A DNA stretch of 64,000 nt from Sycobia sp. Sy_11 (taxonomy: Eukaryota; Arthropoda; Insecta; Hymenoptera; Epichrysomallidae): assembly GCA_018907035.1 (NCBI GenBank), contig JACCIC010000143.1, forward strand, positions 1 through 64,000, written 5' to 3'. The translations under genes were made by a program, and so were the position numbers. The notes under the pieces are model-generated. The model worked only from the letters and a program-made list of their open reading frames with translations, had not been told where the DNA came from and ran no database searches. Of this stretch, positions 10,811-18,685 are shown piece after piece; within the stretch, counting starts at the first letter, position 1, and each line of letters begins with the position of its first letter.

Positions 10811-11195
10811 ATTTTTTTTCAATCTCTTTTATAATATTATTTGTGTTTTTAACAAGTTCCGTTACCTTCTCTTTCAAATTATCGTATTTTTTAATAAGAT
10901 CCCCCAGTTTTGCTTCTATGGACAAGCGAATAGCTTCATGCCTTTGATCACAATCTTGAACGTATTTAAGCGATTCAGAAATTTCAAATGATAACACATC
11001 TACCTGGGTCTTTAGTGCTATATTCAAAATTTTCACGCTAATTGCGTCATTTTCTTCTTTAGCTTCCCCAATATTACAAAGTCGTTTACTTTCGATATCA
11101 TAATTTCCATCCAATGTAGTAATGAAGCCAATACCTGGAGGGCCTCGACTCCCTTTCGAGACCTCTAACGTTCTTCCAAACACGTCAAGACTCAT
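10788..11195 (-). CDS. short protein with GPPGIGF motif and coiled coil, possible fibre or attachment protein
   Basis: An uninterrupted frame of 135 residues from ATG 11195. The N terminus reads MSLDVFGRTLE, followed by a collagen-like GPPGIGF motif at about 18-24 and a segment DGNYDIESKRLCN. From residue 50 to the end the protein is Lys/Glu/Leu-rich with heptad-like spacing, as in a coiled coil. I recall proteins beginning SxDVFGR with GPPGIGF in arthropod Polintons. The plan of a short conserved head plus a trimer-like stalk resembles adenovirus or phage fibre stems, so a receptor-binding role is an inference. The stop overlaps the integrase start, and the gene may originally have been longer. 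Confidence 0.5.
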   Translation of the reverse strand: MSLDVFGRTLEVSKGSRGPPGIGFITTLDGNYDIESKRLCNIGEAKEENDAISVKILNIALKTQVDVLSFEISESLKYVQDCDQRHEAIRLSIEAKLGDLIKKYDNLKEKVTELVKNTNNIIKEIEKKYVPRKSG

Positions 11196-11226
11196 GTTGC
11201 TACTGATGAAATCGTCTATGAACGTA

Positions 11227-12189
11227 TCAATATATGCATCTTATTTCGCGTAATTCTTCAATAATGGATTGAATTTCATTGACGTGATTGTTATTTCCAG
11301 CAGATTGTTCAGCAGTTAGTAATCTTAGTCTCTCAACAAGCTCATTCGGATCATCCCAGTATACTAACTCTATTGAAGAATTTTTCTTTGCTATTTTATA
11401 TTTAGGTAAGATTGCTCCTCCTCCCTTTTTTTTTGTACGAGTAGCACTGTTGCGAAACATCGGTGCAATGATGTTGAAATATTTTCGACTCTTTGATGAG
11501 CGTATAGATCCATCTTTGCTATGTTTTTTCCGGTGAGCACTTGTTGCTTCCAGAATACTGCGATAATTATCACGATCTGCTGAACTTATCAGTGTGTCAT
11601 CTGGTTCTTTTTTTATGAGTAGCTCCATTAGTCCATTACTTTTAGGATAAGTTAAATCTTTCACTTTTATTTTATTATCATCAAATTTAATTTCAGAATC
11701 ACCAAGCATGTATGCTCCTCCAATATTTCTTACTCCATATATGTTATCAAATTTACTGCGGCTTTGGTCTAAAATATTGGTTTTATCACTGTCTTCATGC
11801 ATGGATTTAAATGTTGAATTCATCATTGAGTTGTCCAATGAGGCAAAATCATCATCGGAATCAAAATCTTTTACGGAAGCTGAGCGAATATTATTATCTA
11901 ACATAAAACTTAATTTTTTTCGAGATGTAGTTGGCTTTTTAATCCTATAATCATCCGAAATGAGATTAGAAGATTGTAAATTTTTTGATTCGACAAGCTT
12001 TTCAAGGGGTGTAATGACTGGTTTCAATGTATCACCTACAACTTTTTCGAGATTCTCTCTCTCCTGTTTCAATAGTGCCGACTTTTTTCTAATGGCTTTA
12101 CGAGCTTGCAAGAGCTCGCTAAGGATATTTTTTTCTTTTTCAAATTCGGACATGATGTCGTGTTGCTGTGTAAAATTGAACTGAGTCAT
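11227..12189 (-). CDS. conserved Polinton protein of unknown function, 320 residues
   Basis: An intact frame from ATG 12189, ten bases after the ATPase stop. Residues 14-55 are strongly charged and helical (EFEKEKNILSELLQARKA...). The middle is low-complexity and acidic, with a phrase KKLSFML and a repeat-like RSxKSRK. The C-terminal 60 residues contain a basic/glycine patch (TRKKGGGAILP) and then the well-conserved ending VYWDDPNELVERLRLL followed by EQSAGN and a helix. I recognise the ending as typical of arthropod Polintons, usually next to the ATPase, but no function is established to my knowledge. A structural or scaffolding role is only a guess from its place in the packaging cluster. 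Confidence 0.65.
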   Translation of the reverse strand: MTQFNFTQQHDIMSEFEKEKNILSELLQARKAIRKKSALLKQERENLEKVVGDTLKPVITPLEKLVESKNLQSSNLISDDYRIKKPTTSRKKLSFMLDNNIRSASVKDFDSDDDFASLDNSMMNSTFKSMHEDSDKTNILDQSRSKFDNIYGVRNIGGAYMLGDSEIKFDDNKIKVKDLTYPKSNGLMELLIKKEPDDTLISSADRDNYRSILEATSAHRKKHSKDGSIRSSKSRKYFNIIAPMFRNSATRTKKKGGGAILPKYKIAKKNSSIELVYWDDPNELVERLRLLTAEQSAGNNNHVNEIQSIIEELREIRCIY

Positions 12190-12199
12190 TAAGATTTTT

Positions 12200-12895
12200 T
12201 TAATTTCTTTTTATTGCAAAGCAGTCAAAGCCTTTTCTGTATCTTCCATTATCCATCGCTCTATCTTTGTCAATAACAACAAATCCATATTTATCATTTT
12301 TCCAGCATTCAGAACAAAGATTTCGAAAGTCGTTAAAAGTCAGATCAGTATTGACATGATCATCATAAATATGTTTTAAATTCACATCATCTTGGCGATA
12401 AATTACTAACATATTAATATTATCTCTAATAAGATGTTTTGGAATATGAGCATATGATTGGCATAGGTAGAAGCAGTCTACACTTTTATGTCTCCCCATG
12501 CAGAAAAATGCTCTCACGTTATCCTGCTTCTCACAAGCTACATCATCAAAAATCATAATTGAATTGGGCAATGCTTCATCTGGTGATATTACAGATTCAT
12601 GTTCACTAAACGGCAGATATGTCACACCTTCAATAGGTTCTAAAATTTTTTGCAGAAATTGATACTTTGGCTGATTTAACGATTTTGAATAAACGTACAC
12701 ATTCCGGAATCTAAGGCCATTGGGATGAGTGATTAAAGCTAATAAGCTATTTGTTTTCCCGCAGTTTGATGGACCGCAGAATACTGCTCGTATACTATCT
12801 GGTAGTAACTCTCCATGCCGCCTTTTCCTTTTTTTCTCAATTCCAAAATCAAAGTTGGTGATGGGGAGTTTGATTGTTTGCTCAGTGAAATCCAT
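12200..12895 (-). CDS. A32/FtsK-HerA-type genome-packaging ATPase
   Basis: Drives DNA into the preformed capsid by ATP hydrolysis. The frame of 231 residues is intact. Walker A is GPSNCGKTN at residues 41-49 and Walker B is IMIFDD at 113-118. A further conserved block, FYLCQSYAHIPKHLIRDN, follows at about 141-158 and matches the sensor/arginine-finger region of A32-like packaging ATPases. Its length is usual for Polintons. It starts the minus-strand cluster ATPase, 320-residue protein, fibre-like protein, integrase, which are separated by 10, 31 and minus 23 bases and could share a transcript. The start at 12895 faces a divergent gene across a short promoter. Confidence 0.93.
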   Translation of the reverse strand: MDFTEQTIKLPITNFDFGIEKKRKRRHGELLPDSIRAVFCGPSNCGKTNSLLALITHPNGLRFRNVYVYSKSLNQPKYQFLQKILEPIEGVTYLPFSEHESVISPDEALPNSIMIFDDVACEKQDNVRAFFCMGRHKSVDCFYLCQSYAHIPKHLIRDNINMLVIYRQDDVNLKHIYDDHVNTDLTFNDFRNLCSECWKNDKYGFVVIDKDRAMDNGRYRKGFDCFAIKRN

Positions 12896-12992
12896 GTTCC
12901 CGTGACTATGTCAAATATATCATTGAACGATGAAAATATATAAATGCATGTTTTATAGTTTTTTCAAAGCAGTTGTAAAATAGTAGTCGAAC
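12896..12992. promoter_or_regulatory. divergent promoter between ATPase and PLA2-protease genes
   Basis: Ninety-seven bases separate the two opposed ATGs. On the plus strand a TATATAAAT box stands at 12937-12945, about 50 bases before ATG 12993. On the minus strand TATAAAAC stands at 12957-12950, about 55 bases before ATG 12895. The two boxes lie back to back. Confidence 0.5.
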
Positions 12993-14143
12993 ATGATTGT
13001 TCATAAATCTCGAAAACAGTCGAAACGTGGCGGAAGATTATTCGATAGAGTAATCAACAATTTACCGTTTGAAATGCATCTTCCTGGATATCAATACTGT
13101 GGTCCAGGAACTAAATTAAAGAAGCGAATAAAAAGAGGTGATTCAGGAATTAATCCGATCTGATCAAGCATGTAAAGAACATGACATGCAGTATGCCAAT
13201 AAAAACAGTAATCGTAATATTGCTGATATGAAGCTTGCTGATAAGGCTTGGCAGCGGGTTAAAGCAAATGATTCTACTCTTGCTGAGAAAGCCGCTGCTC
13301 TAGCTGTTGCAAGTGCTATGAAATTAAAGGCAAAAACTGGAATGGGACTAAAATTCAGCAAGTTGGTTACGGCAGCGAAAAATTCATTAAAAGCAAGCAA
13401 AAATTCGCACAAAGTCATTCAATCTGCATTAAAGGGTGCTCGTCAAGCTGTTAAGAACAATGGTGGAAAAAAGAAAGTTATTGTTCCACGTGTTCTACCA
13501 CTTCCATCTAAAATTGGTGGAGTTCTTCCATTTCTTATATCACTATTTGCAGGACTCAGTGCAACTGGTGCTTTAGCAGGAGGTGCTGCTGGAATAGCAA
13601 AAGCAGTAAATAGTGCTAAAGCTGCACACAAAGATTATGAAGAAAGTAAGCGACATAATAAGACGATGGAAGCTATTGCTTTAGGTAAAGGTCTCTATCT
13701 TATGCCGTATAAGCATGGAATGGGGTTATTTCTGAAACCGCATATCGGACATGGACAAGTTAAAAAAAAAAAACTTCGATTTAACTTTGCCAAATCGTGC
13801 ATTATCAGATTATGATCTTATGAAATATGCACGTATATTAAAAATTCCATATTTTCGAGGCGTTTTCATGAGAAATAATCTGCCTCATAATGGTCCATGA
13901 TACAATGAATCTGCTATTGTTAATCTTGATGATTCACAGAATAAAGGTACTCATTGGGTGTCTTATCGAAAGAGAGGTTCTGATGTAATGTACTTTGACA
14001 GTTTTGGTGATTTAAGACCTCCCATAGATCTCATGAAATATTTCAATGTAAATGAAATAAAATACAACTATAAAAGATATCAGAAGTTTGATTCATTTAA
14101 TTGTGGTCACCTTTGTCTTCATTTCTTAACCGATAGTCTATAA
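12993..14143 (+). pseudogene. PLA2-like / core / adenain-type protease gene, broken at three places
   Basis: The start at ATG 12993 gives a basic leader and then a phospholipase-A2 calcium-loop motif (YCGPGT, from 13095). The matching catalytic segment CKEHDMQY (His-Asp at 13180-13185) lies in another frame, so a one-base break sits near 13160. The PLA2 motifs resemble those of parvovirus capsids and some adintoviruses, where they help membrane exit during entry. A basic, Ala/Lys-rich middle with a Gly/Ala-rich hydrophobic segment (about 13525-13600) follows. A 12-A run (13762-13773) marks a second frame change. Beyond it comes an adenain-like cysteine protease: LPNRALSDYDL, an in-frame TGA at 13898-13900, the catalytic His in THW (13952), YFDSFG, and the nucleophile in NCGHLC (Cys at 14102). 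In relatives I recall the two parts as one long frame or adjacent genes. As it stands neither product is complete. Confidence 0.8.
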
Positions 14144-14189
14144 AGAAGGACTTGATTGTCTAAATTTAATCATTCTCGGTCAATCAGTC

Positions 14190-14876
14190 ATGGAAGATAG
14201 TTTCACTTTGACTCTCTCAGGCAGATCTTCTGTTTTAGAAGCTGATTATTTCCCCTCTATTGAACTCGCAAAGCATAAAAAATTTGCTTTAGGCTTAGTC
14301 GAACTGTTAACCTTTAACTCAATTCCGAATATTGACAATACAAATAATAAACTACATTTACAGTGGGAAGTGGTTACTATTCCCACCGGTAGTTACGAGA
14401 TTAACGATATCCATCAATTTTTATCAACGACATTGAAATCAAAAGGAATTGACTTTTCCTTGAAAGCCAATAATAACACATTTAGAAGTGAAATAAAGTG
14501 CAGTGTTCCATTAGATCTTAGTCCTCAAACATCGATAGATAGTCTTCTCGGCTTTACTCCTCGTATTCTCAAGGAAAATACTGAGCACAGTTCTGATTTA
14601 CCAGTGAAAATATTGAAAATCAACGCACTCAGAGTCGAGTGTAATATTACTGCGGGAGCATTCATTAACAATAAAAAGGTTCATACCATTCATGAATTCT
14701 TTCCTAGAGTTCCTCCAGGATATAAAATCATTGAAGTTCCATCTCATGTTATATATCTACCACTGAGTGTTAAGTCTATAGATCATCTTCAAATTCGAAT
14801 AGTCGATCAAGAGGGAAATTTGGTTAATTTTCGAGGAGAGGAAATTACTATTAGACTTCATATCAAATCTATATAA
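14190..14876 (+). CDS. penton (minor capsid) protein, single jelly-roll type
   Basis: An intact frame of 228 residues from ATG 14190, starting MEDSFTLTLSGRSS. It is beta-rich throughout, with alternating hydrophobic strands and the conserved elements ALGLVELLTFNSIPNI near residue 30, GSYEINDI near 70 and the closing strand HVIYLPLSVKSIDHLQI. In Polintons and adintoviruses the protein at this place, just before the major capsid gene, is the vertex (penton) protein. A TATA-like TCTATAAAG lies at about 14138, within the end of the protease frame. The stop TAA (14874-14876) overlaps the next start by one base. Confidence 0.85.
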   Translation: MEDSFTLTLSGRSSVLEADYFPSIELAKHKKFALGLVELLTFNSIPNIDNTNNKLHLQWEVVTIPTGSYEINDIHQFLSTTLKSKGIDFSLKANNNTFRSEIKCSVPLDLSPQTSIDSLLGFTPRILKENTEHSSDLPVKILKINALRVECNITAGAFINNKKVHTIHEFFPRVPPGYKIIEVPSHVIYLPLSVKSIDHLQIRIVDQEGNLVNFRGEEITIRLHIKSI

Positions 14877-15031
14877 TGGGGATAGTTTATAATTCTAGCA
14901 CGCATTTAAGTTCTCCATCATGTCAATCGACAATCAGTCGATTGAAGAATTTGAGACCGTTAACACGGAAGAGCATTCAGTTCCTCCAAAGTTTGGGTTT
15001 AAAAGTTCGTGGCAAAAATTCACTTGTATAA
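14876..15031 (+). CDS. 51-residue basic protein, probable pX-like virion core protein
   Basis: A short frame starts at ATG 14876, sharing its A with the penton stop (TAATG), and ends at TAA 15029. It begins MGIVYNSSTHLSS and ends with a Lys/Arg-rich segment including LTRKSIQFLQSLGLKVRGK. A similar phrase, a basic patch then FL-SLGLK, is familiar from the small gene between penton and major capsid in Polintons and adintoviruses, which has been compared with the adenovirus core peptide pX. The stop-start overlap suggests coupled translation or an unseen leader. It is easily missed because of its length. Confidence 0.6.
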   Translation: MGIVYNSSTHLSSPSCQSTISRLKNLRPLTRKSIQFLQSLGLKVRGKNSLV

Positions 15032-15052
15032 TTTTCTGCTGCTTCTTGAAAA

Positions 15053-16294
15053 ATGGACGAAATTCTAAAAATTCAATCAGGTGTCGTGTTCGATGAGTCA
15101 ATTGCTCATTACGAAATCCACGCACATCAGCCATACACAGCACTAAGCTTTGATAACAATGACGAAATTCGTATTTCTATCCAACATCAAGATTTGTGTC
15201 TTCTACCATCACGAAGTTCTATCCATATTACTGGAAAGTTTAAAAAAACTGATGGCAACTTGCCTATGAAATCTAGATTTGTTAACAATGCTATTTGTCA
15301 TCTTTTTGATGAAATTCGCTATGAAATTAATGGAGTAGAAATAGACAAAAGTAAAAATGTCGGATTAAGTAGTGTGATGAAAGGGTGGACTTCGTTTATT
15401 CCCAATGAGACTCTCATGCTTGAAAATGCAGGCTGGCTTGGCAATGAAGAAGCGTCGAAATCTCTGGTGGATAAACAAGGAAACTTTGACATTGCTATTC
15501 CACTGAGTATGATTTTGGGCTTTGCAGAAGATTACAAAAAAATAGTAGTTAATATGAAGCATGAACTTATTCTCATAAGATCAAGATCGGACATTAATGC
15601 AATAATCCACGAAGGTACGACAGTTGGTAATAATATTATATATGAAGAATGTGACATAAAAATAAGCAAGATTGAATGGCTAATGCCTTATGTCATTGCA
15701 TCTGATAAACAAAAAATACAACTTTTAAATTTTATTAGCAAGGATAGTCCTATCTCAATGTGTTATCGTTCATGGGAACTATTTGAATATCCTGTTCTAC
15801 CAAGCGCTAATAAACATATCTGGACAGTGAAAACTTCCAATCAATTGGAAAAACCTCGTTTTATCATTCTTGGCTTACAGACGAAGAAAAAAAATGAGCT
15901 TACTGCAAATGCAAGTCGTTTTGATCATTGTAATATAAGTAATGTGAGGCTTTTCTTAAATTCACAATATTATCCATATAATAATCTAAATCTTGACATT
16001 GCTAATAATCAATATGCACTACTCTATGATATGTATGCAAATTTTCAAAAAGCATACTATGCAAGAGATCCTCAACCACTCCTTACAAGGACAAACTTTC
16101 TTTACAATGAACCACTCATAGTTATCGATTGTTCGCGACAAAATGAATCTATAAAGAACGCTCCTGTAGATGTGCGGCTAGAAATTGAGGCAAGGAATAA
16201 CTTCCCAAACAATACTACAGCTTATTGTTTGATCTTGCATGACCGCATCGTTCAGTGTAATCCAATAAGCGGAGATGTGAGAAAGATTATTTAA
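15053..16294 (+). CDS. major capsid protein, double jelly-roll (hexon-like)
   Basis: An intact frame of 413 residues from ATG 15053, starting MDEILKIQSGVVFDES. The family pattern is clear: a first jelly roll with SIHITGKF and FVNNAICHLFDEIRYEINGVEID (about 80-110), a middle with KISKIEWLMPYV, and a second jelly roll with DHCNISNVRLFLNSQYYPY (about 294-312) and YCLILHDRIVQCNPISGDV near the end. Length and C terminus agree with full-length Polinton capsid proteins. It is the main shell-forming protein of the predicted T-number icosahedral particle. A GTATAATT box lies about 27 bases upstream in the end of the preceding small gene. Confidence 0.92.
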   Translation: MDEILKIQSGVVFDESIAHYEIHAHQPYTALSFDNNDEIRISIQHQDLCLLPSRSSIHITGKFKKTDGNLPMKSRFVNNAICHLFDEIRYEINGVEIDKSKNVGLSSVMKGWTSFIPNETLMLENAGWLGNEEASKSLVDKQGNFDIAIPLSMILGFAEDYKKIVVNMKHELILIRSRSDINAIIHEGTTVGNNIIYEECDIKISKIEWLMPYVIASDKQKIQLLNFISKDSPISMCYRSWELFEYPVLPSANKHIWTVKTSNQLEKPRFIILGLQTKKKNELTANASRFDHCNISNVRLFLNSQYYPYNNLNLDIANNQYALLYDMYANFQKAYYARDPQPLLTRTNFLYNEPLIVIDCSRQNESIKNAPVDVRLEIEARNNFPNNTTAYCLILHDRIVQCNPISGDVRKII

Positions 16295-16404
16295 ATAGAC
16301 AATTGATAATATTACGAAGCGAAACTCCTAAAATTATTCTATTAGTCCTCCATTAGCAACCAACAGAAAAAAAGAAAAAAAACAACTAAAAAGTAGAATT
16401 AATA

Positions 16405-16612
16405 GCTATAGGCATACTGGCACATTTCAAGGCGCACTGCCCGCTCCTCCAGGCACTTCTCGATTCGAAAGGCACCTTGACTAATTCGTGGGTGTGACGT
16501 CGGATGGGATACTGGCACAATTTTGAGGAGTGGGAGTGTGCCAGAATGAATGTATACGTTCTGGCACAGTTTTGCCTGTGCCAGAATGCCTATGTGCCAG
16601 TATGCCTATAGC
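16405..16612. mobile_element. 208-bp foldback/MITE-like element
   Basis: The ends are perfect 20-bp inverted repeats (GCTATAGGCATACTGGCACA, 16405-16424 and its complement, 16593-16612). Inside, CTGGCACA or its complement TGTGCCAG recurs at 16417, 16512, 16537, 16561, 16577 and 16593, so the right half can form nested hairpins. There is no coding capacity. No clear target duplication was found. It lies between the capsid gene and the first host exon. Confidence 0.75.
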
Positions 16613-16803
16613 CTACCTACTACTATACAATAATTGATTTGATTGTTTGATATTTGATAAGGGCTGCTCTTCAGCAACCTACGAAGTCGACGAATAAATC
16701 AAATCAAAAGCTTATAAGTCTTAGTTTGCTATTATTGCACATTTTATTTCTTCTTATAATGTCTGAAAAAAGTTTAAAAACTACATATTCTGCTTTCTTT
16801 CAG
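16613..16803 (+). other. end of an upstream intron of the host gene
   Basis: AT-rich sequence ending in a good acceptor: TTCTGCTTTCTTTCAG, with AG at 16802-16803. The presence of an acceptor implies at least one non-coding exon further to the left, so the Polinton probably sits in a 5' intron of this gene. Confidence 0.5.
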
Positions 16804-17001
16804 TTAAGCCAGAGTAAAAACAATGGAGACCCTGTACACCGGTGCAATTCACGGTTTTCGCCAATCGTCAAGCGATATTACAAACGGTATATCTACAGGG
16901 TTTGCAGCGCCATTCGATCAGGATGGCGTACTCAGTCTAGTCGTTGTTCTTGGCGGTAGTCTTTCCCTCGTTGCCCTCGTCTTTGCCTTCATAACCTACA
17001 G
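16804..17001 (+). CDS. host gene, first coding exon: small membrane protein
   Basis: The exon lies between a strong acceptor (AG at 16803) and a strong donor (CAG then GTGAGTCA at 17002). ATG 16823 has an ideal context (ACAATGG) and is preceded by an in-frame TAA, so it is the start. It gives 59 full codons plus two bases (phase 2). The N terminus, about 36 residues (METLYTGAIHGFRQ...), is polar. Residues about 37-58 form one hydrophobic helix (LSLVVVLGGSLSLVALVFAF), and TYR follows as a stop-transfer-like end. There is no cleavable signal peptide of classic form, so a single-pass type III or I topology is likely. I do not recognise the family. The TM resembles TM1 of class-B receptors, but no further TMs are found. 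Its frame joins that of the exon at 31498. Confidence 0.6.
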
Positions 17002-18632
17002 GTGAGTCATACATCAATGTAAATTGTAACAAATGTGGGCTCCAATTCTATGTTTTCGAATTAAAATTGGATGATCTTGTGCTGTATATCCTGATTTGGA
17101 CAAAATTTAAAAAGTATTTATTATTTATAATTAAATGAGAAATGATCCCTAAGTATTGTTTCATAAGCAAATAAATGAATTCTGAAAGAAAAATATTTGT
17201 CCTCATTTATTATAATGAAGACATAAAGGTATCTCACAAAAATAAATGTTTGGATAAAATTATTGGTTTTAATATCAGGATTTTTTATTATTATTATTAA
17301 ATATAAGTAAATTTCTATTCAGAATAGCTATAAACAATATAATCAGCAATTGTGACTTTAAACATGATAATCATAAGATTAAATCACAGAAGAGCGTACA
17401 CATTAATACATATACCACTTAAAAAATTGAAGATAAACGAACAAGCGTCAACAAATAATATACGTCCATAAATTGTTGAATTTATTATAATTAATTATAA
17501 TAATTATAATAACAGGTATTATTTACTCGAAAACAAGAAATATGTCCAAAACAAACGAAAAAATTAAATGATAGCTCTAAAAAAAACCAAAACAAAACAA
17601 ATCAACGGAAACAAGAGATAGCGAAATGGGAAAAATTATTATCTAAAGCTTTAAGTATACGAATCGGACAAGTCTAGGGAGGGGTCAAATAAGTGGCAAA
17701 GTTTAGCAACGTACACGTGACAGGCAATAGCGCATATAAACCTGACAAAACTCACTGCGCAATGCATTTCGTTCCCTTTATGAAGTCTACTGCCCGACAT
17801 CTGTACAAATATAAAGTTAAAATCCTTATATTTGCCGTCCTAGTATAAATCTATACATTCTTTTCTTGAATTTCCAGAAATAATTTCGTAAAATATGAAG
17901 AGAATAATTTTGTTATAGAAATTAAACAATTTTCACTGGTTTTCTGTCACATTTATTCTTTATTAGCTTATTTTGTCAACCTATACAAGATATAAGTTGA
18001 ACATATTTCTTAATCCAGTTTAAATGGTCCAAAAACTTTTTCTTGGTGCTCTTTAAAACTATTTTTATATACGTCTCTAACACTCGCAGTGGGGCAATAA
18101 TGTACACTCCGTTGTTCGGAAATTGATCGAAATGTGCAATAGAAATATAAGATTTTAGACTCTTTCAAATAGATCCCTACACGATGTTGTTATATGCAAG
18201 GCGTATGCGTATGTGCAAATTATGAACTGCACACTGTTAGACTTTGTTATTAATTATCTCTTTAGTTGAATCAATAACAAGACATTTTATAACAACAAAT
18301 TTTTTTTGCTATTACTCGAAACATCAGTTTATAAGAATAGGAAGCCTTTGATTTTCAATCTTTATATGATTTTTTTTATAAATTTTCGATAAGACCGTGT
18401 AGAACGTGACGGTTTTTCGACGGTTTTTCGTGACTTATTTTCTCAAAAATTAAGTCGTCAATTCGTGTTATTCTTTTAATCAATCGAATGATTATTTTTC
18501 AATGCGGACGATTCCTCTACGATTTTGGAAACTTTTGATCTTGGAAACCTGCAGAATTTATTGCGGCATGAGTTCTCATGTTTTGAGGCTCCTTAATTCA
18601 AGAGCATCAGGAAGAGGAGGCGGAGGAGGAGG

Positions 18633-18637
<5 letters not shown>

Positions 18638-18679
<42 letters not shown>
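18638..18679. repeat. (GA)n microsatellite
   Basis: About twenty GA units, preceded by a purine-rich GGAGGCGGAGGAGG segment. Confidence 0.9.

Positions 18680-18685
<6 letters not shown>

Larger units (their letters stand above)
4050..16300. mobile_element. Maverick/Polinton (adintovirus-like) element, ends not resolved
   Basis: The block carries the diagnostic set of Polintons: family-B DNA polymerase of the protein-primed type, retroviral-type integrase, A32-like packaging ATPase, adenain-type cysteine protease, penton and double-jelly-roll major capsid protein. Known families of this kind are 15-20 kb long with terminal inverted repeats and 6-bp target duplications. No inverted repeat pairing the left flank (before 4050) with the right flank (16295-16780) could be found by eye, so the given limits are only those of recognisable genes. 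The polymerase, the PLA2-protease gene and the leftmost gene are broken, while the integrase, ATPase, penton and capsid frames are open throughout. It is best read as an old insertion (an endogenised virus-like element), not an active one. Confidence 0.92.

Noticed and set aside
10132..10991. Plus-strand frames opposite the integrase and fibre-like genes
   Set aside because: They are antisense shadows of well-supported minus-strand genes.
16823..17005. Stand-alone 60-residue gene ending at TGA 17003
   Set aside because: The stop lies inside a perfect splice donor, so the frame most likely continues in a later exon.
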